Origin: Rubrivivax sp.
Lineage (GTDB): Bacteria > Pseudomonadota > Gammaproteobacteria > Burkholderiales > Burkholderiaceae_C
Reading direction: 5' to 3'
DNA length: 53,996 nt
Assembly (NCBI GenBank): GCA_004210455.1
Contig: SEFA01000043.1
Location: 1 to 53,996 of the forward strand
Shown here: one piece after another, positions 20,102 through 28,062 of the stretch
Layout: the number at the start of each line of letters is the position of its first letter
Numbering within the stretch: position 1 is the stretch's first letter
Translations under genes and position numbers: made by a program
The notes under the pieces: generated by a model
Seen by the model: only the letters and a program-made list of their open reading frames with translations
Database searches by the model: none
What the model was told of the DNA's origin: nothing

Positions 20102-20123
20102 TTGACAGCTTGACAGGGGACAG
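20102..20123. promoter_or_regulatory. Triple GACAG direct repeat between regulator and eCIS operon
   Basis: GACAG occurs at 20104-20108, 20112-20116 and 20119-20123, the first two preceded by T to give TTGACA-like hexamers. It lies in the 240-base divergent intergenic region, 128 bases before the first eCIS start. It could be a regulator binding site or a -35 element; no good -10 box at 16-18 bases was found in either direction. Confidence 0.25.
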
Positions 20124-20250
20124 CGCGGGCTTGCGCCGGAGCCGCGAGCCGCCCGCCGGGGCGCGACGAGTCGAATCTCCGCATTCCTGGCGCCCGACAT
20201 CGGCATCCGTCGGATGGGACGCCGCGGCTCGCGCTCCTATCGTTCAACCC

Positions 20251-20823
20251 ATGATCGATGCCGCCCTCCTCCACATCGCCGGCCACCTCAACGCCGTGCT
20301 GCGCCGCTCGCACCAGTCGGCGGAGGACCTCGTCGCCGTGACCGCCCTGCACGAGGCCGACGGGGCGCCGGCCGCCGGCGCCGCGCACCGGCTCTGCGCC
20401 TTCCTGGTCAACCTGGAGCGCGACGCCGTCCCCGGCATGCCCTCCCCCACGTTGGGCGGCGGCGAGCGCCTGGCCCGCGTCGCCCCGCCGGTCCAGCTCA
20501 ACCTGCTCGTGATGATCGCGGCCAACTACGGCGGCAGCACCTATCCGGAGGCGCTCAAGCTGATCGGCAGCGCCATCGCCTGCTTCCAGGCGACACCGGT
20601 GCTCGACCCGCAGAACACCCCCGGGCTGGATCCGCGCATCGACAAGCTGACGCTCAACATCGAGCCGCTGGGCCTGCACGACCTGGCCACGCTGTGGGGG
20701 GTTCTCGGCGGCCGCTACGTGCCGTCGGTGCTCTACCGCGTGCGCCTGCTCTCCATCGACGCCCGCAAGCCCGACGCGCAACTGCCGTCGGTGCGCACGC
20801 CGGCCGTCGGCGTCCACGGCTGA
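20251..20823 (+). CDS. eCIS cap/terminator protein, Pvc16-like (DUF4255)
   Basis: A 190-aa protein of the DUF4255/Pvc16_N family, which caps the end of the sheath-tube and sets particle length in PVC and Afp. Hallmarks are the helical start IDAALLHIAGHLNAVLR, the strand LVNLERDAV, the block PVQLNLLVMIAANYG, then YPEALKLIGSAIACFQATPVL and the end ALWGVLGGRYVPSVLYRVRLL. The RBS before the ATG at 20251 is weak. It is the first gene of the plus-strand operon, whereas in PVC and Afp the cap gene is last, so order is rearranged. It acts in the cytosol during particle assembly. Confidence 0.9.
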   Translation: MIDAALLHIAGHLNAVLRRSHQSAEDLVAVTALHEADGAPAAGAAHRLCAFLVNLERDAVPGMPSPTLGGGERLARVAPPVQLNLLVMIAANYGGSTYPEALKLIGSAIACFQATPVLDPQNTPGLDPRIDKLTLNIEPLGLHDLATLWGVLGGRYVPSVLYRVRLLSIDARKPDAQLPSVRTPAVGVHG

Positions 20824-20839
20824 ACGGCGGGGGCACGAC

Positions 20840-21778
20840 ATGGGACCCTATCACCCGCTGCTCCAGGTGGACGTCGCCCACGGCTACTACGCCGACGGCC
20901 GCTGCCGCGGCCTGCGCTTCGTCCCGGCCGGCACCACCGCCGAGCGGCTGCGTCGCGCCGACGCGCTGGTGCGCGCCGACGGCGGCTCGCTGCGGGTCCA
21001 CGGCCCGGCCGAGGCGATCGATCGCCTGCGCTCCGACGCCGAGGACCTCTCCGGCACTTTCGAGGAAGGCGCCGCGCTGAGCTGGGCGGTCTTCGCCACC
21101 GACGACGATTTCGCCTGCGGCACCGAAGACGCCGCCGACCGCCCGCGCGAACTGCTGTGGGTGGAGCCGCCCCGCGCGGGCCATGCGGTCAATGCCGACC
21201 ATGCGGACGGCACGGTCGATGCGGTCGGCACGCTCGAGGCCCGACCGAAGGCGCTCGACGCGTCCGAACTCACCCCGCTGCTGACGCCGCACGACCGTCG
21301 CGTGATCCCCTTCGCGCTGCTGAGCCTGCCGCTGTCGCGCCTGCCCGCGCACGGCCCGTCGCGCGATCCGGCCGGCTGGCCGGTGCGCTACCGCTGGCCG
21401 CTGGCGCCGCGCGCCACGGTCTGGAAGTACTGCCTGCTGGGCGACTGGACCGAGCCCGCGCTCGCCGTCGTCGACCTGGCCGGCAAGACCGGTTTCACCG
21501 CGCCCGTGCCGGAACGCCTGGACGACGGCACGCCCATGCTGGCGATCCGTTCGCACGGCCTGGTGCCGCTGGCGCAGCGCCCGGCGCACCGGTTCCAGCT
21601 GCGCAGCCGTCCCGACGGCGCGGCCGGCGACGGCAGCGCCAGCGCGGCCCACGGGACCCCCAGGACCCACGACAAGGTGCTGATCCGCCGCCTGCCCTCG
21701 GCGGCGGCGCAACGGCTCGCCCGGGAAACGATCGCCGGCCGACCGGCGCTCGTCTCCGAGATTCACGTGCATCGCTAA
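20840..21778 (+). CDS. eCIS-associated conserved protein of unknown role
   Basis: A 312-aa soluble protein between cap and sheath. The opening YHPLLQVDVAHGYYADGRCRGLRFVP and the following RRADALVRADGGSLRVHG and SWAVFATDDDFACG segments belong to a type of hypothetical protein that I recall seeing in eCIS loci at this position; I know of no named domain. The C-terminal half has strands around WKYCLLGDWTEPALAVVDLAG and KVLIRRLPSAAAQRLARETI. Start and stop leave 16 bases from the cap gene and 18 to the sheath gene. No signal peptide or membrane helix. A role in assembly or in sheath/cap handling is only inferred from position. Confidence 0.75.
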   Translation: MGPYHPLLQVDVAHGYYADGRCRGLRFVPAGTTAERLRRADALVRADGGSLRVHGPAEAIDRLRSDAEDLSGTFEEGAALSWAVFATDDDFACGTEDAADRPRELLWVEPPRAGHAVNADHADGTVDAVGTLEARPKALDASELTPLLTPHDRRVIPFALLSLPLSRLPAHGPSRDPAGWPVRYRWPLAPRATVWKYCLLGDWTEPALAVVDLAGKTGFTAPVPERLDDGTPMLAIRSHGLVPLAQRPAHRFQLRSRPDGAAGDGSASAAHGTPRTHDKVLIRRLPSAAAQRLARETIAGRPALVSEIHVHR

Positions 21779-21796
21779 CCCGCAGAGGAGGCCGCC

Positions 21797-23413
21797 ATGG
21801 CTATGAAGACACCCGGTGTCTATATCGTCGAGAAGAATGCGTTTCCGAACTCGGTCGTCGAGGTGGCCACCGCGGTGCCCGCCTTCGTCGGCTACACCCG
21901 CCGGGCCGAGAACGGCGGCAAGTCGTTGCTGAACAAGCCCTGGCGCATCAGTTCGATGGCGGAGTACCACACCTACTTCGGCCACGGTCCCGATCCCCAC
22001 CTGACCATCGCCGAGGCGCCGGCCAACACGCGCTCGGACTTCCGCGGCGACGACAAGGACTACGCGCTGACGCAGGCCGACGGCGCCGACGGCGGGCGAT
22101 TCCTGCTGTACCACGGCATGGTGCACTTCTTCCAGAACGGCGGCGGGCCCTGCTACATCGTCTCCGTCGGTTACTACGACGGCCTGGTCGAGGCACAGAA
22201 GCTCACCGACGGCATCGACACGCTGATCAAGGAGCAGGAGCCGACCCTGCTGGTCATCCCCGACGCGGTGCTGCTCAAGCGCGCCGACTGCGTCGCGGTC
22301 CAGCAGGCCATGCTGCAGCACTGCGGCGGCCGCATGCGCAACCGCATCGCCATCCTGGACGTCTGGAACGGCTACCTGGACCGCAAGGACCCGGGCGGCG
22401 ATCCGATCGAGGGCTTCCGCAACGACCTGGGCGTCAACTTCCTGGACTTCGCCGCGGCCTACTACCCGTGGGTCAACACGACCGTGGTGCAGGACAAGGA
22501 CCTGGACTACACCCGCATCGCCAACCCCGCGCTGCTGGCCCAGCTGCTGCGCAAGGAGCTGTCGCTGCCCGACGCCGTCGACCCCGCCATGCCGCCGCGC
22601 ACCGCGCAGCAGACGCAGGCCGTGGCCGACATCGTCAAGACCGACGACGACTGGACGAAGTACGTGACCGACCTGGTCAACACCTCCACCAAGTCCGACC
22701 TCGAGAAGCAGAAGGCGCTGACGCCCGCCGCGCTCGCCGTCGCGGTGGAGACGCACAAGTCGCTGCTGCACAAGAGCCTGGTCTCGATGAGCCCGCTCTA
22801 CAACACCGTCATGACCGAGGCGCGCAACCGGCTCAACCTGCTGCCGCCCTCGGCCGCGATGGCCGGCGTCTACACCATGGTCGACAACAGCCGCGGCGTC
22901 TGGAAGGCGCCCGCCAACGTCAGCCTCAACGGCGTGGTCTCGCCCGAGGTCACGATCTCGCACGAGGACCAGGAAGACCTCAACGTCACCACGCAGGGCA
23001 AGTCGATCAACGCGATCCGGTCCTTCATCGGCGAAGGGGTGCTCGTCTGGGGCGCGCGGACGCTGGACGGCAACAGCCTGGACTGGCGCTACATCAACGT
23101 GCGCCGCACGATGATCATGCTGGAGGAGTCCTGCCGGCTCGCGTCCAAGGCGATGGTGTTCGAGCCCAACGTGGCCAATACCTGGGTGACCATCAAGAGC
23201 ATGATCTCCAGCTTCCTCACCGGGATCTGGAAGCGCGGCGGCCTCGCCGGCGCGGTCCCCGACGACGCCTTCAGCGTGCACGTCGGCCTGGGCGAGACGA
23301 TGACGCCCGAGGACATCCTCGAAGGCATCCTGCGCGTGACCGTCCTGGTCGCCATCAGCCGCCCGGCCGAATTCATCGAGATCACCTTCCAGCAGCAGAT
23401 GCAGAAGTCGTGA
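21797..23413 (+). CDS. Contractile sheath protein (Pvc2/3/4-like)
   Basis: The 538-aa tail sheath protein forms the outer contracting tube. The first residues TPGVYIVEKNAFPNSVVEVATAVPAFVGYT are the classic sheath start, and the last 140 residues (ISHEDQEDLNVTTQGKSINAIRSFIGEGVLVWGARTL, WRYINVRRTMIMLEESCRLAS, FEPNVANTWVTIKSMISSFLT) are the conserved C-terminal sheath domain that interlocks subunits. An insert of about 250 residues in the middle should face outward. GAGGAGG gives a strong RBS. Only one sheath gene is present, in contrast to the three of PVC and Afp. An 89-base gap with short A/C-rich repeats separates it from the tube gene, the longest gap in the operon. Confidence 0.97.
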   Translation: MAMKTPGVYIVEKNAFPNSVVEVATAVPAFVGYTRRAENGGKSLLNKPWRISSMAEYHTYFGHGPDPHLTIAEAPANTRSDFRGDDKDYALTQADGADGGRFLLYHGMVHFFQNGGGPCYIVSVGYYDGLVEAQKLTDGIDTLIKEQEPTLLVIPDAVLLKRADCVAVQQAMLQHCGGRMRNRIAILDVWNGYLDRKDPGGDPIEGFRNDLGVNFLDFAAAYYPWVNTTVVQDKDLDYTRIANPALLAQLLRKELSLPDAVDPAMPPRTAQQTQAVADIVKTDDDWTKYVTDLVNTSTKSDLEKQKALTPAALAVAVETHKSLLHKSLVSMSPLYNTVMTEARNRLNLLPPSAAMAGVYTMVDNSRGVWKAPANVSLNGVVSPEVTISHEDQEDLNVTTQGKSINAIRSFIGEGVLVWGARTLDGNSLDWRYINVRRTMIMLEESCRLASKAMVFEPNVANTWVTIKSMISSFLTGIWKRGGLAGAVPDDAFSVHVGLGETMTPEDILEGILRVTVLVAISRPAEFIEITFQQQMQKS

Positions 23414-23502
23414 GCGTCGAGGTTCCGACCCGCAACACGCAACACGCGACACGAAACCCGCAACTCCAACTTTCGACCTCATAACCCTCGCGGAGGCAGG
23501 CA

Positions 23503-23961
23503 ATGGCAGACGACGGATCAGCGCAATCGGCCACGGTATGGCCCCTTCCCAAGTTCCGCTTCGAAGTGAAGTGGGACTCGGCGGTGATGTCCTTCCAGGA
23601 GGTCTCCGGACTGGACGTGGAAGCGCAGCCCATCGAGTACCGGCACGGGGACAGCCCCGCGTTCTCGGTGCTCAAGATGCCGGGCATGAAGAAGTACAGC
23701 GACGTCACGATGAAGAAGGGCGTCTTCAAGGGCGACAACAAGTTCTGGGACTGGTTCAACGAGATCAAGATGAACACCATCAAGCGCAAGCCGGTGACCA
23801 TCAGTCTGCTGGACGAGGCCGGCAAGCCGACGATGGTCTGGACCCTGACCAACGCCTGGCCGACCAAGATCACCAGCACCGACCTGAAGTCCACCGGCAA
23901 CGAGGTGGCGATCGAGACCATCGTGATCGCGCACGAAGGCCTCGTCATCGCCAACGCCTGA
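23503..23961 (+). CDS. Inner tube protein (gp19 family, Pvc1-like)
   Basis: The 152-aa protein forms the inner tube propelled by sheath contraction. Family features are LPKFRFEVKWDSAVMSFQEVSGLD near the N-terminus, IEYRHGDSPAFSVLKMPGMKKYSDVTMKKG, FWDWFNEI and the C-terminal TNAWPTKITSTDLKSTGNEVAIETIVIAHEGL. Length is normal. It starts after GGAGG and its stop overlaps the next start (TGATG). It should be a major component of the particle, so the separate leader upstream may raise its expression. Confidence 0.95.
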   Translation: MADDGSAQSATVWPLPKFRFEVKWDSAVMSFQEVSGLDVEAQPIEYRHGDSPAFSVLKMPGMKKYSDVTMKKGVFKGDNKFWDWFNEIKMNTIKRKPVTISLLDEAGKPTMVWTLTNAWPTKITSTDLKSTGNEVAIETIVIAHEGLVIANA

Positions 23962-24542
23962 TGGCGGTCCCGCCCGCACCGCCGCTGCCGCCCGCGGCGC
24001 GACCGTCCGCCCGGGTGACCCGGCCGCCGGCCGCGCGACCGGCCGGCGCGACGGGGGCGCCGCCCTCGCAGGGCCCGCAGGGCAAGCAGGCCGAGGCGCT
24101 CTACCCGCCCCCGGCCTTCCATTTCGCGGTGACCTTCGGGGCCAATGCGAAGGACGCGGACGGCGCCTTCCGCGAAGTCACCGGCCTGGGGCCGGAGATG
24201 GAAACGGAAAGCGTGGTCGAGGGCGGTCAGAACGCCTTCGTGCATCAGCTGCCCAAGGCGGTGAAGCATCCGAAGCTGGTGCTCTCGCGCGGCATCGCGA
24301 CGATGGAGTCGCGGCTGCTCCTGTGGTGCCAGTCGGTGCTGGAAGGCGGACTGGCGCAGCCCATCTTCCCCAAGCAGCTGCACGTCTTCCTGCTCGACGA
24401 ACAGGGCGGGCCGCTGCGGGTGTGGTCGGTGCAGAACGCGTATCCGGTGAAGTGGTCGGTGGAGGCCTTCCAGGCCACCCGCAACGAGGTCGCCATCGAG
24501 CGCATCGAGCTGGCCTACGCCGGCTCCAGCCGGTTGATGTGA
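23961..24542 (+). CDS. Second tube protein with N-terminal Pro-rich extension (Pvc5-like)
   Basis: A 193-aa gp19-family protein. The tube domain (about residues 52-190) reads FHFAVTFGANAKDADGAFREVTGLG, QNAFVHQLPKAVKHPKLVLSRG, WSVQNAYPVKWSVEAFQATRNEVAIERIELAYAG. In front of it is a roughly 45-residue Pro/Ala/Arg-rich tail that the first tube protein lacks. In PVC and Afp the Pvc5-type tube protein sits at the baseplate end and joins the tube to the hub, the likely role here. The tail may lie in the lumen or contact the hub; that is inference. Confidence 0.92.
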   Translation: MAVPPAPPLPPAARPSARVTRPPAARPAGATGAPPSQGPQGKQAEALYPPPAFHFAVTFGANAKDADGAFREVTGLGPEMETESVVEGGQNAFVHQLPKAVKHPKLVLSRGIATMESRLLLWCQSVLEGGLAQPIFPKQLHVFLLDEQGGPLRVWSVQNAYPVKWSVEAFQATRNEVAIERIELAYAGSSRLM

Positions 24543-24560
24543 GCCAGGGCTCGACGCCCA

Positions 24561-24603
24561 AGGAAACGCCCCAGGAAACGCGCCAGGAAACGCCCAGGAA
24601 CGG
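24561..24603 (+). repeat. Four AGGAA-containing direct repeats before the DUF5908 gene
   Basis: AGGAAACGC-type units start at 24561, 24573, 24585 and 24596, spaced 12, 12 and 11 bases. Each contains AGGA, a Shine-Dalgarno-like core. The last lies eight bases before the ATG at 24609. The array fills most of the 66-base gap after the second tube gene. Confidence 0.85.
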
Positions 24604-24608
24604 GAACC

Positions 24609-24776
24609 ATGAGCATCGAAATCCGACAACTGCTGATCCGTTCGCAGGTGACGCCCGCGCCGGCGCCGCCGGCGCCCGCGATGACGCCTCGCGACCTGCA
24701 GCGGCTGCGCGAGCAGCTGCTGGCCGAATGCCGCGCCTGGCTGACCGACCGGCTGCGCGCGCAGCGGGAGCGCTGA
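24609..24776 (+). CDS. Small eCIS protein, DUF5908 family (Pvc6-like)
   Basis: A 55-aa protein. The start MSIEIRQLLIRSQV and the end RLREQLLAECRAWLTDRLRAQRER match DUF5908, a tiny family found between tube and LysM genes of eCIS loci (consensus start M-P-I-E-I-x-E-L-V-I, then a C-terminal helix). The middle is Pro/Ala-rich. ATG at 24609 has AGGA eight bases upstream, and the stop is one base from the next ATG. In related systems the position corresponds to Pvc6. Its role is not established; a short amphipathic helix would fit an adaptor at the hub. Confidence 0.85.
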   Translation: MSIEIRQLLIRSQVTPAPAPPAPAMTPRDLQRLREQLLAECRAWLTDRLRAQRER

Positions 24777-24777
24777 G

Positions 24778-25506
24778 ATGGTCGCCGCCGCGTCGTCCGC
24801 GGGCGCCTCCGGCACGAGCGGCTCGGCCGAACTGACCCGGCTGCTGCTGATGCGCTACAGCATCCAGCGTGACGGCACGATGCAGCTGGACCGCGACACC
24901 ACGTTCCAGGCGCAGATCAACCCGGCCGACTTCAGCCACAGCTTCGGCATCCACTACGACAAGAGCAAGTCGCTGGGCTCGGCGGGCGAGGAGCCCAAGT
25001 TCAGCGCGATGGACGATGAACGCGTCAACTTCAGCATCGTGCTCGACGGCACGGGCGTGGTGCCGGCCGTGGCCGGCCAGCCGCCCGACGTCAAGGGCCA
25101 GATCGCGCAGCTCAACAAGGTGGTCTACGACTACGTCGACCTCTACAGCGAGACGCCCTACACCCGCGTGCTGTGGGGCACGCTGATCTTCTTCGGACGC
25201 CTGGAGTCGCTCAAGACGCAGTACACGCTGTTCAAGCCCGGCGGCGACCCGCTGCGGGCGAAGGTGGACCTGAGCTTCGTCGGCGCGATGAGCAAGGAGG
25301 AGAACCGACGCGTGACCAGCCGCCGCTCGAGCTCGGACCTCACGCGCAGCGAGAAGCTGCTGCCCGGCGAAACGCTGCCGCAGGCCTGCCAGCGCATCTA
25401 CGGCAACCCGCTCGTCTTCCTGCAGGTCGCGCGCGTCAACGGGCTGGCCAGCGCACGCGACGTCAAGCCCGGCCAGACGCTGATCTTCCCCCCGCTGAGG
25501 AGATGA
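24778..25506 (+). CDS. LysM-type baseplate/tube initiator (Pvc7-like)
   Basis: A 242-aa protein. The N-terminal domain (about residues 15-175) has FQAQINPADFSHSFGIHYDKS, VNFSIVLDGTGVVP and VLWGTLIFFGRLESLKTQYTLFKPGGDPLRAKVDLSFVG, as in the tube-initiator family. The C-terminal 50 residues form a LysM domain (LLPGETLPQACQRIYGNPLVFLQVARVNGL, DVKPGQTLIFPP) of the T4 gp53 type, which in contractile tails links hub and wedge. A Ser/Ala/Gly-rich start precedes the fold. It is one base from the DUF5908 gene and one base before the spike gene. Confidence 0.93.
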   Translation: MVAAASSAGASGTSGSAELTRLLLMRYSIQRDGTMQLDRDTTFQAQINPADFSHSFGIHYDKSKSLGSAGEEPKFSAMDDERVNFSIVLDGTGVVPAVAGQPPDVKGQIAQLNKVVYDYVDLYSETPYTRVLWGTLIFFGRLESLKTQYTLFKPGGDPLRAKVDLSFVGAMSKEENRRVTSRRSSSDLTRSEKLLPGETLPQACQRIYGNPLVFLQVARVNGLASARDVKPGQTLIFPPLRR

Positions 25507-25507
25507 C

Positions 25508-27301
25508 ATGCCCGCCGTCTCCCCGCTCCAAGAGACCGTCGGCGTCGTGTCGATCAGCGTGCTGGTCGACGGCGAGCGCCTGCCCGAAAGCGCCGACCTG
25601 ATGTCGGTCACCGTGCGCCGCGCCGCCAACACCGTGCCCAGCGCGCGGCTGGTGTTCAACGACGGCGACATGCCGGAGCGCGAGTTCCCGCTCAGCGACG
25701 CCGCCCACTTCAAGCCGGGCGCCGCGCTGACCGTGCAGGCCGGCTACGGCCAGCAGGAGGAGACCATCTTCGAAGGCCTGGTCGTGCGCCACGGGCTGCG
25801 CGTCGAGGGCGAGAACGACGCGCGCCTGATCGTCGAGTGCCGGGACAAGGCGGTGAAGATGACGGTGGGCCGCCGCAACGTGAACTACGTCGACCAGCTC
25901 GACAGCGACATCATGAGCACGCTGGCCGGGGCGCACGGCCTGGCCGCCGACGTCGAGGCGACCACGATCACCCATCCCGAGCTGGTGCAGCACTTCTGCA
26001 GCGACTGGGACTTCCTGCTGACGCGCGCGGACGCCAACGGGATGCTGGTCTCGGTCACCGACGGCGCGCTGGCCGTCGCCGCGCCCAAGGCCGCCGGCGA
26101 GGCGGCGCTCTCGGTCACCTACGGCATCGACCTGATCTCGTTCGAGGGCGACGTCGACGCGCGCCACCAGTACGGCAGCGCGATGGCGGTGTCCTGGGAT
26201 CCGAAGGCGCAGGCCGCGCTCGAAGGCACCGCCGCCGATCCCGCGACGCTGCCGGTGCAGGGCGACCTGGACACCAGCACGCTGGCTGAGGTCATCGGCC
26301 TGGCCAGCTTCCGCCTGCAGGCCGGCGCACCGCAGTCGCGCGACATGCTGACGCAGTGGGCCAAGGCCCAGCAGCTCAAGTCGGGGCTGGCGCGGCTGCG
26401 CGGCCGGCTGAGCTTCCAGGGCAGCGCCAAGGCCAAGGTCGGCGGACTGATCGACCTCAAGGGCGTCGGCAAGCGCTTCAGCGGCTCGGTCTACATCACC
26501 GGGCTGCGCCACCACATCGAGGACGGCGCCTGGACGACCGAGGCCGACTTCGGCCTCGATCCCGACTGGTTCAGCGCACGGCCCGACGTGCCGGCGCAGC
26601 CGGCCGCCGGCCTGCTGCCGCCGGTACCCGGACTGCAGGTCGGCGTGGTGATGAAGCTGGACGCCGATCCGGCCGGGGAGCAGCGCATCCAGGTCAAGGT
26701 GCCGGTGCTGCAGGCCGAGACCGAAGGCGTCTGGGCGCGGCTGCTGCAGTCGCATGCCAGCAGCGGCTTCGGCGCCTTCTTCCTCCCCGAGGTCGGCGAC
26801 GAGGTGGTGCTGGGCTACTTCGCCGGCGACCCCTCGCATCCCGTCATCCTGGGCAGCCTCTACAGCAGCAGCCGCACGCCGCCCTACGCGCTGGCTGCGC
26901 CCAACGACACCAAGGCCTTCGTCACGCGCTGCAGGCACAAGATCGAGTTCGACGAGAAGGACAAGGTCATCACCGTCACCACGCCGGGCAACAACCGCAT
27001 CGTGCTGAGCGACAAGGACAAGTCCATCCTGCTCTCGGACCAGAACGGCAACACCGTCGAGCTGAAGCCTGCCGGCATCGCGCTCGACAGCCCCAAGGAC
27101 ATCACCGTGACCGCCAAGGGGCAGATCCGGCTGGACGCGGTCGGCGCGGTGTCCATCACCTCCAAGGCCGACGTGAAGACGACCGGCCTGAACATCGGCA
27201 GCGAGGCGCAGATCGCCTTCTCCGCCAAGGGCAACGCCAGCGCGGAACTCTCGGCCGCGGGTCAGACCGTGGTCAAGGGCGCGATGGTCATGATCAATTG
27301 A
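25508..27301 (+). CDS. Spike/hub protein, VgrG-like (Pvc8)
   Basis: The 597-aa trimeric spike. The N-terminal two-thirds resemble the gp27/gpD hub (SVTVRRAANTVPSARLVFNDGD, HFKPGAALTVQAGYGQQEETIFEGLVV, HPELVQHFCSDWDFLLTRADANG, YITGLRHHIEDGAWTTEADFGLDP). The gp5 OB-fold is at about 375-450 (GVVMKLDADPAGEQRIQVKVPVLQ, FFLPEVGDEVVLGYFAGDPSHPVILGSLY), and the last 130 residues are the repetitive beta-helix (KIEFDEKDKVITVTTPGNN, LDSPKDITVTAKGQI). The C-terminus has no added effector domain. It should sit on top of the PAAR tip encoded next. Confidence 0.96.
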   Translation: MPAVSPLQETVGVVSISVLVDGERLPESADLMSVTVRRAANTVPSARLVFNDGDMPEREFPLSDAAHFKPGAALTVQAGYGQQEETIFEGLVVRHGLRVEGENDARLIVECRDKAVKMTVGRRNVNYVDQLDSDIMSTLAGAHGLAADVEATTITHPELVQHFCSDWDFLLTRADANGMLVSVTDGALAVAAPKAAGEAALSVTYGIDLISFEGDVDARHQYGSAMAVSWDPKAQAALEGTAADPATLPVQGDLDTSTLAEVIGLASFRLQAGAPQSRDMLTQWAKAQQLKSGLARLRGRLSFQGSAKAKVGGLIDLKGVGKRFSGSVYITGLRHHIEDGAWTTEADFGLDPDWFSARPDVPAQPAAGLLPPVPGLQVGVVMKLDADPAGEQRIQVKVPVLQAETEGVWARLLQSHASSGFGAFFLPEVGDEVVLGYFAGDPSHPVILGSLYSSSRTPPYALAAPNDTKAFVTRCRHKIEFDEKDKVITVTTPGNNRIVLSDKDKSILLSDQNGNTVELKPAGIALDSPKDITVTAKGQIRLDAVGAVSITSKADVKTTGLNIGSEAQIAFSAKGNASAELSAAGQTVVKGAMVMIN

Positions 27302-27320
27302 GACCGAGGAAGGAGCTTCC

Positions 27321-27620
27321 GTGCCGCCCGCCGCCCGCCTCACCGACCTGCACGTCTGCCCCATGTTCACGCCCGGCCTGCCGCCGATCCCCCACGTCGG
27401 CGGTCCGGTCATCGGACCTGGCGTGCCGACGGTGCTCATCGGCATGCTGCCCGCGGCCGTCGTGGGCGACAACGCGACCTGCGTCGGGCCGCCGGACGCG
27501 ATCGTGAAAGGCTCGGCCACGGTGCTGATCGGCAACAGGCCGGCGGCGCGCGTCGGGGACACCACCGCCCACGGCGGCAACATCGCGGTCGGCCTGCCGA
27601 CCGTGCTGATCGGGGGCTGA
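27321..27620 (+). CDS. PAAR-domain spike tip (Pvc10-like)
   Basis: The 99-aa protein is one PAAR domain, the zinc-stabilised cone at the spike tip. Repeated PxVLIG and PAAxVGD turns (PTVLIGMLPAAVVGD, ATVLIGNRPAARVGD, PTVLIGG) define it. Cys and His residues at DLHVCP, NATCVG and TAHGG are candidate zinc ligands. The start codon is GTG at 27321 with GGAAGGAG upstream. It has no toxin extension, so any cargo must be carried in another way. Confidence 0.95.
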   Translation: MPPAARLTDLHVCPMFTPGLPPIPHVGGPVIGPGVPTVLIGMLPAAVVGDNATCVGPPDAIVKGSATVLIGNRPAARVGDTTAHGGNIAVGLPTVLIGG

Positions 27621-27621
27621 G

Positions 27622-28062
27622 ATGGACGCGGAACACGACTTCCTCGGCACCGGCTGGGCCTTCCCGCCGGCCTTCGACCGGCGCACCCGCGGCGGCGTGA
27701 TGGTGTCCGGCGTCACCGACGTCGAGGAGAGCCTGCGCATCCTCCTGACCACCGCGCCCGGCGAACGCATCATGCACCCGACCTACGGCTGCGGCCTGCG
27801 GCGCATGGTCTTCGAGACCGTCAACGACAGCACGCTGACGGAGATCCGCAGCCTGATCCGGCAGGCCATCCTGTTCTTCGAGGCGCGCATCGCGCTCAAC
27901 GCCATCGACATCGATGCCTCCGGGCTCTACGACGGCGTGCTGCGCATCCGGCTCGACTACACGCTGCGCAGCAGCAACAGCCGCTATAACTTCGTGTTCC
28001 CGCTCTACGTCCGCGAGGGCGAAGTGCTGGGACTGGACGCGCCGGGGAGTCAGCCCGCATGA
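27622..28062 (+). CDS. Baseplate wedge protein gp25 (Pvc9-like)
   Basis: The 146-aa GPW/gp25-family wedge protein starts sheath polymerisation. The conserved core is VEESLRILLTTAPGERIMHPTYGCGLRRMVFE (the family EPR-like motif appears as GERIM), then EIRSLIRQAILFFEARIALNAIDID. The stop overlaps the next ATG (ATGA), so it is coupled to the large baseplate gene. Confidence 0.95.
   Translation: MDAEHDFLGTGWAFPPAFDRRTRGGVMVSGVTDVEESLRILLTTAPGERIMHPTYGCGLRRMVFETVNDSTLTEIRSLIRQAILFFEARIALNAIDIDASGLYDGVLRIRLDYTLRSSNSRYNFVFPLYVREGEVLGLDAPGSQPA

Noticed and set aside
21157-23484. 775-codon plus-strand ORF
   Set aside because: Alternative frame of the sheath gene region; Arg/Ala-rich with no fold, while the sheath frame is unmistakable.
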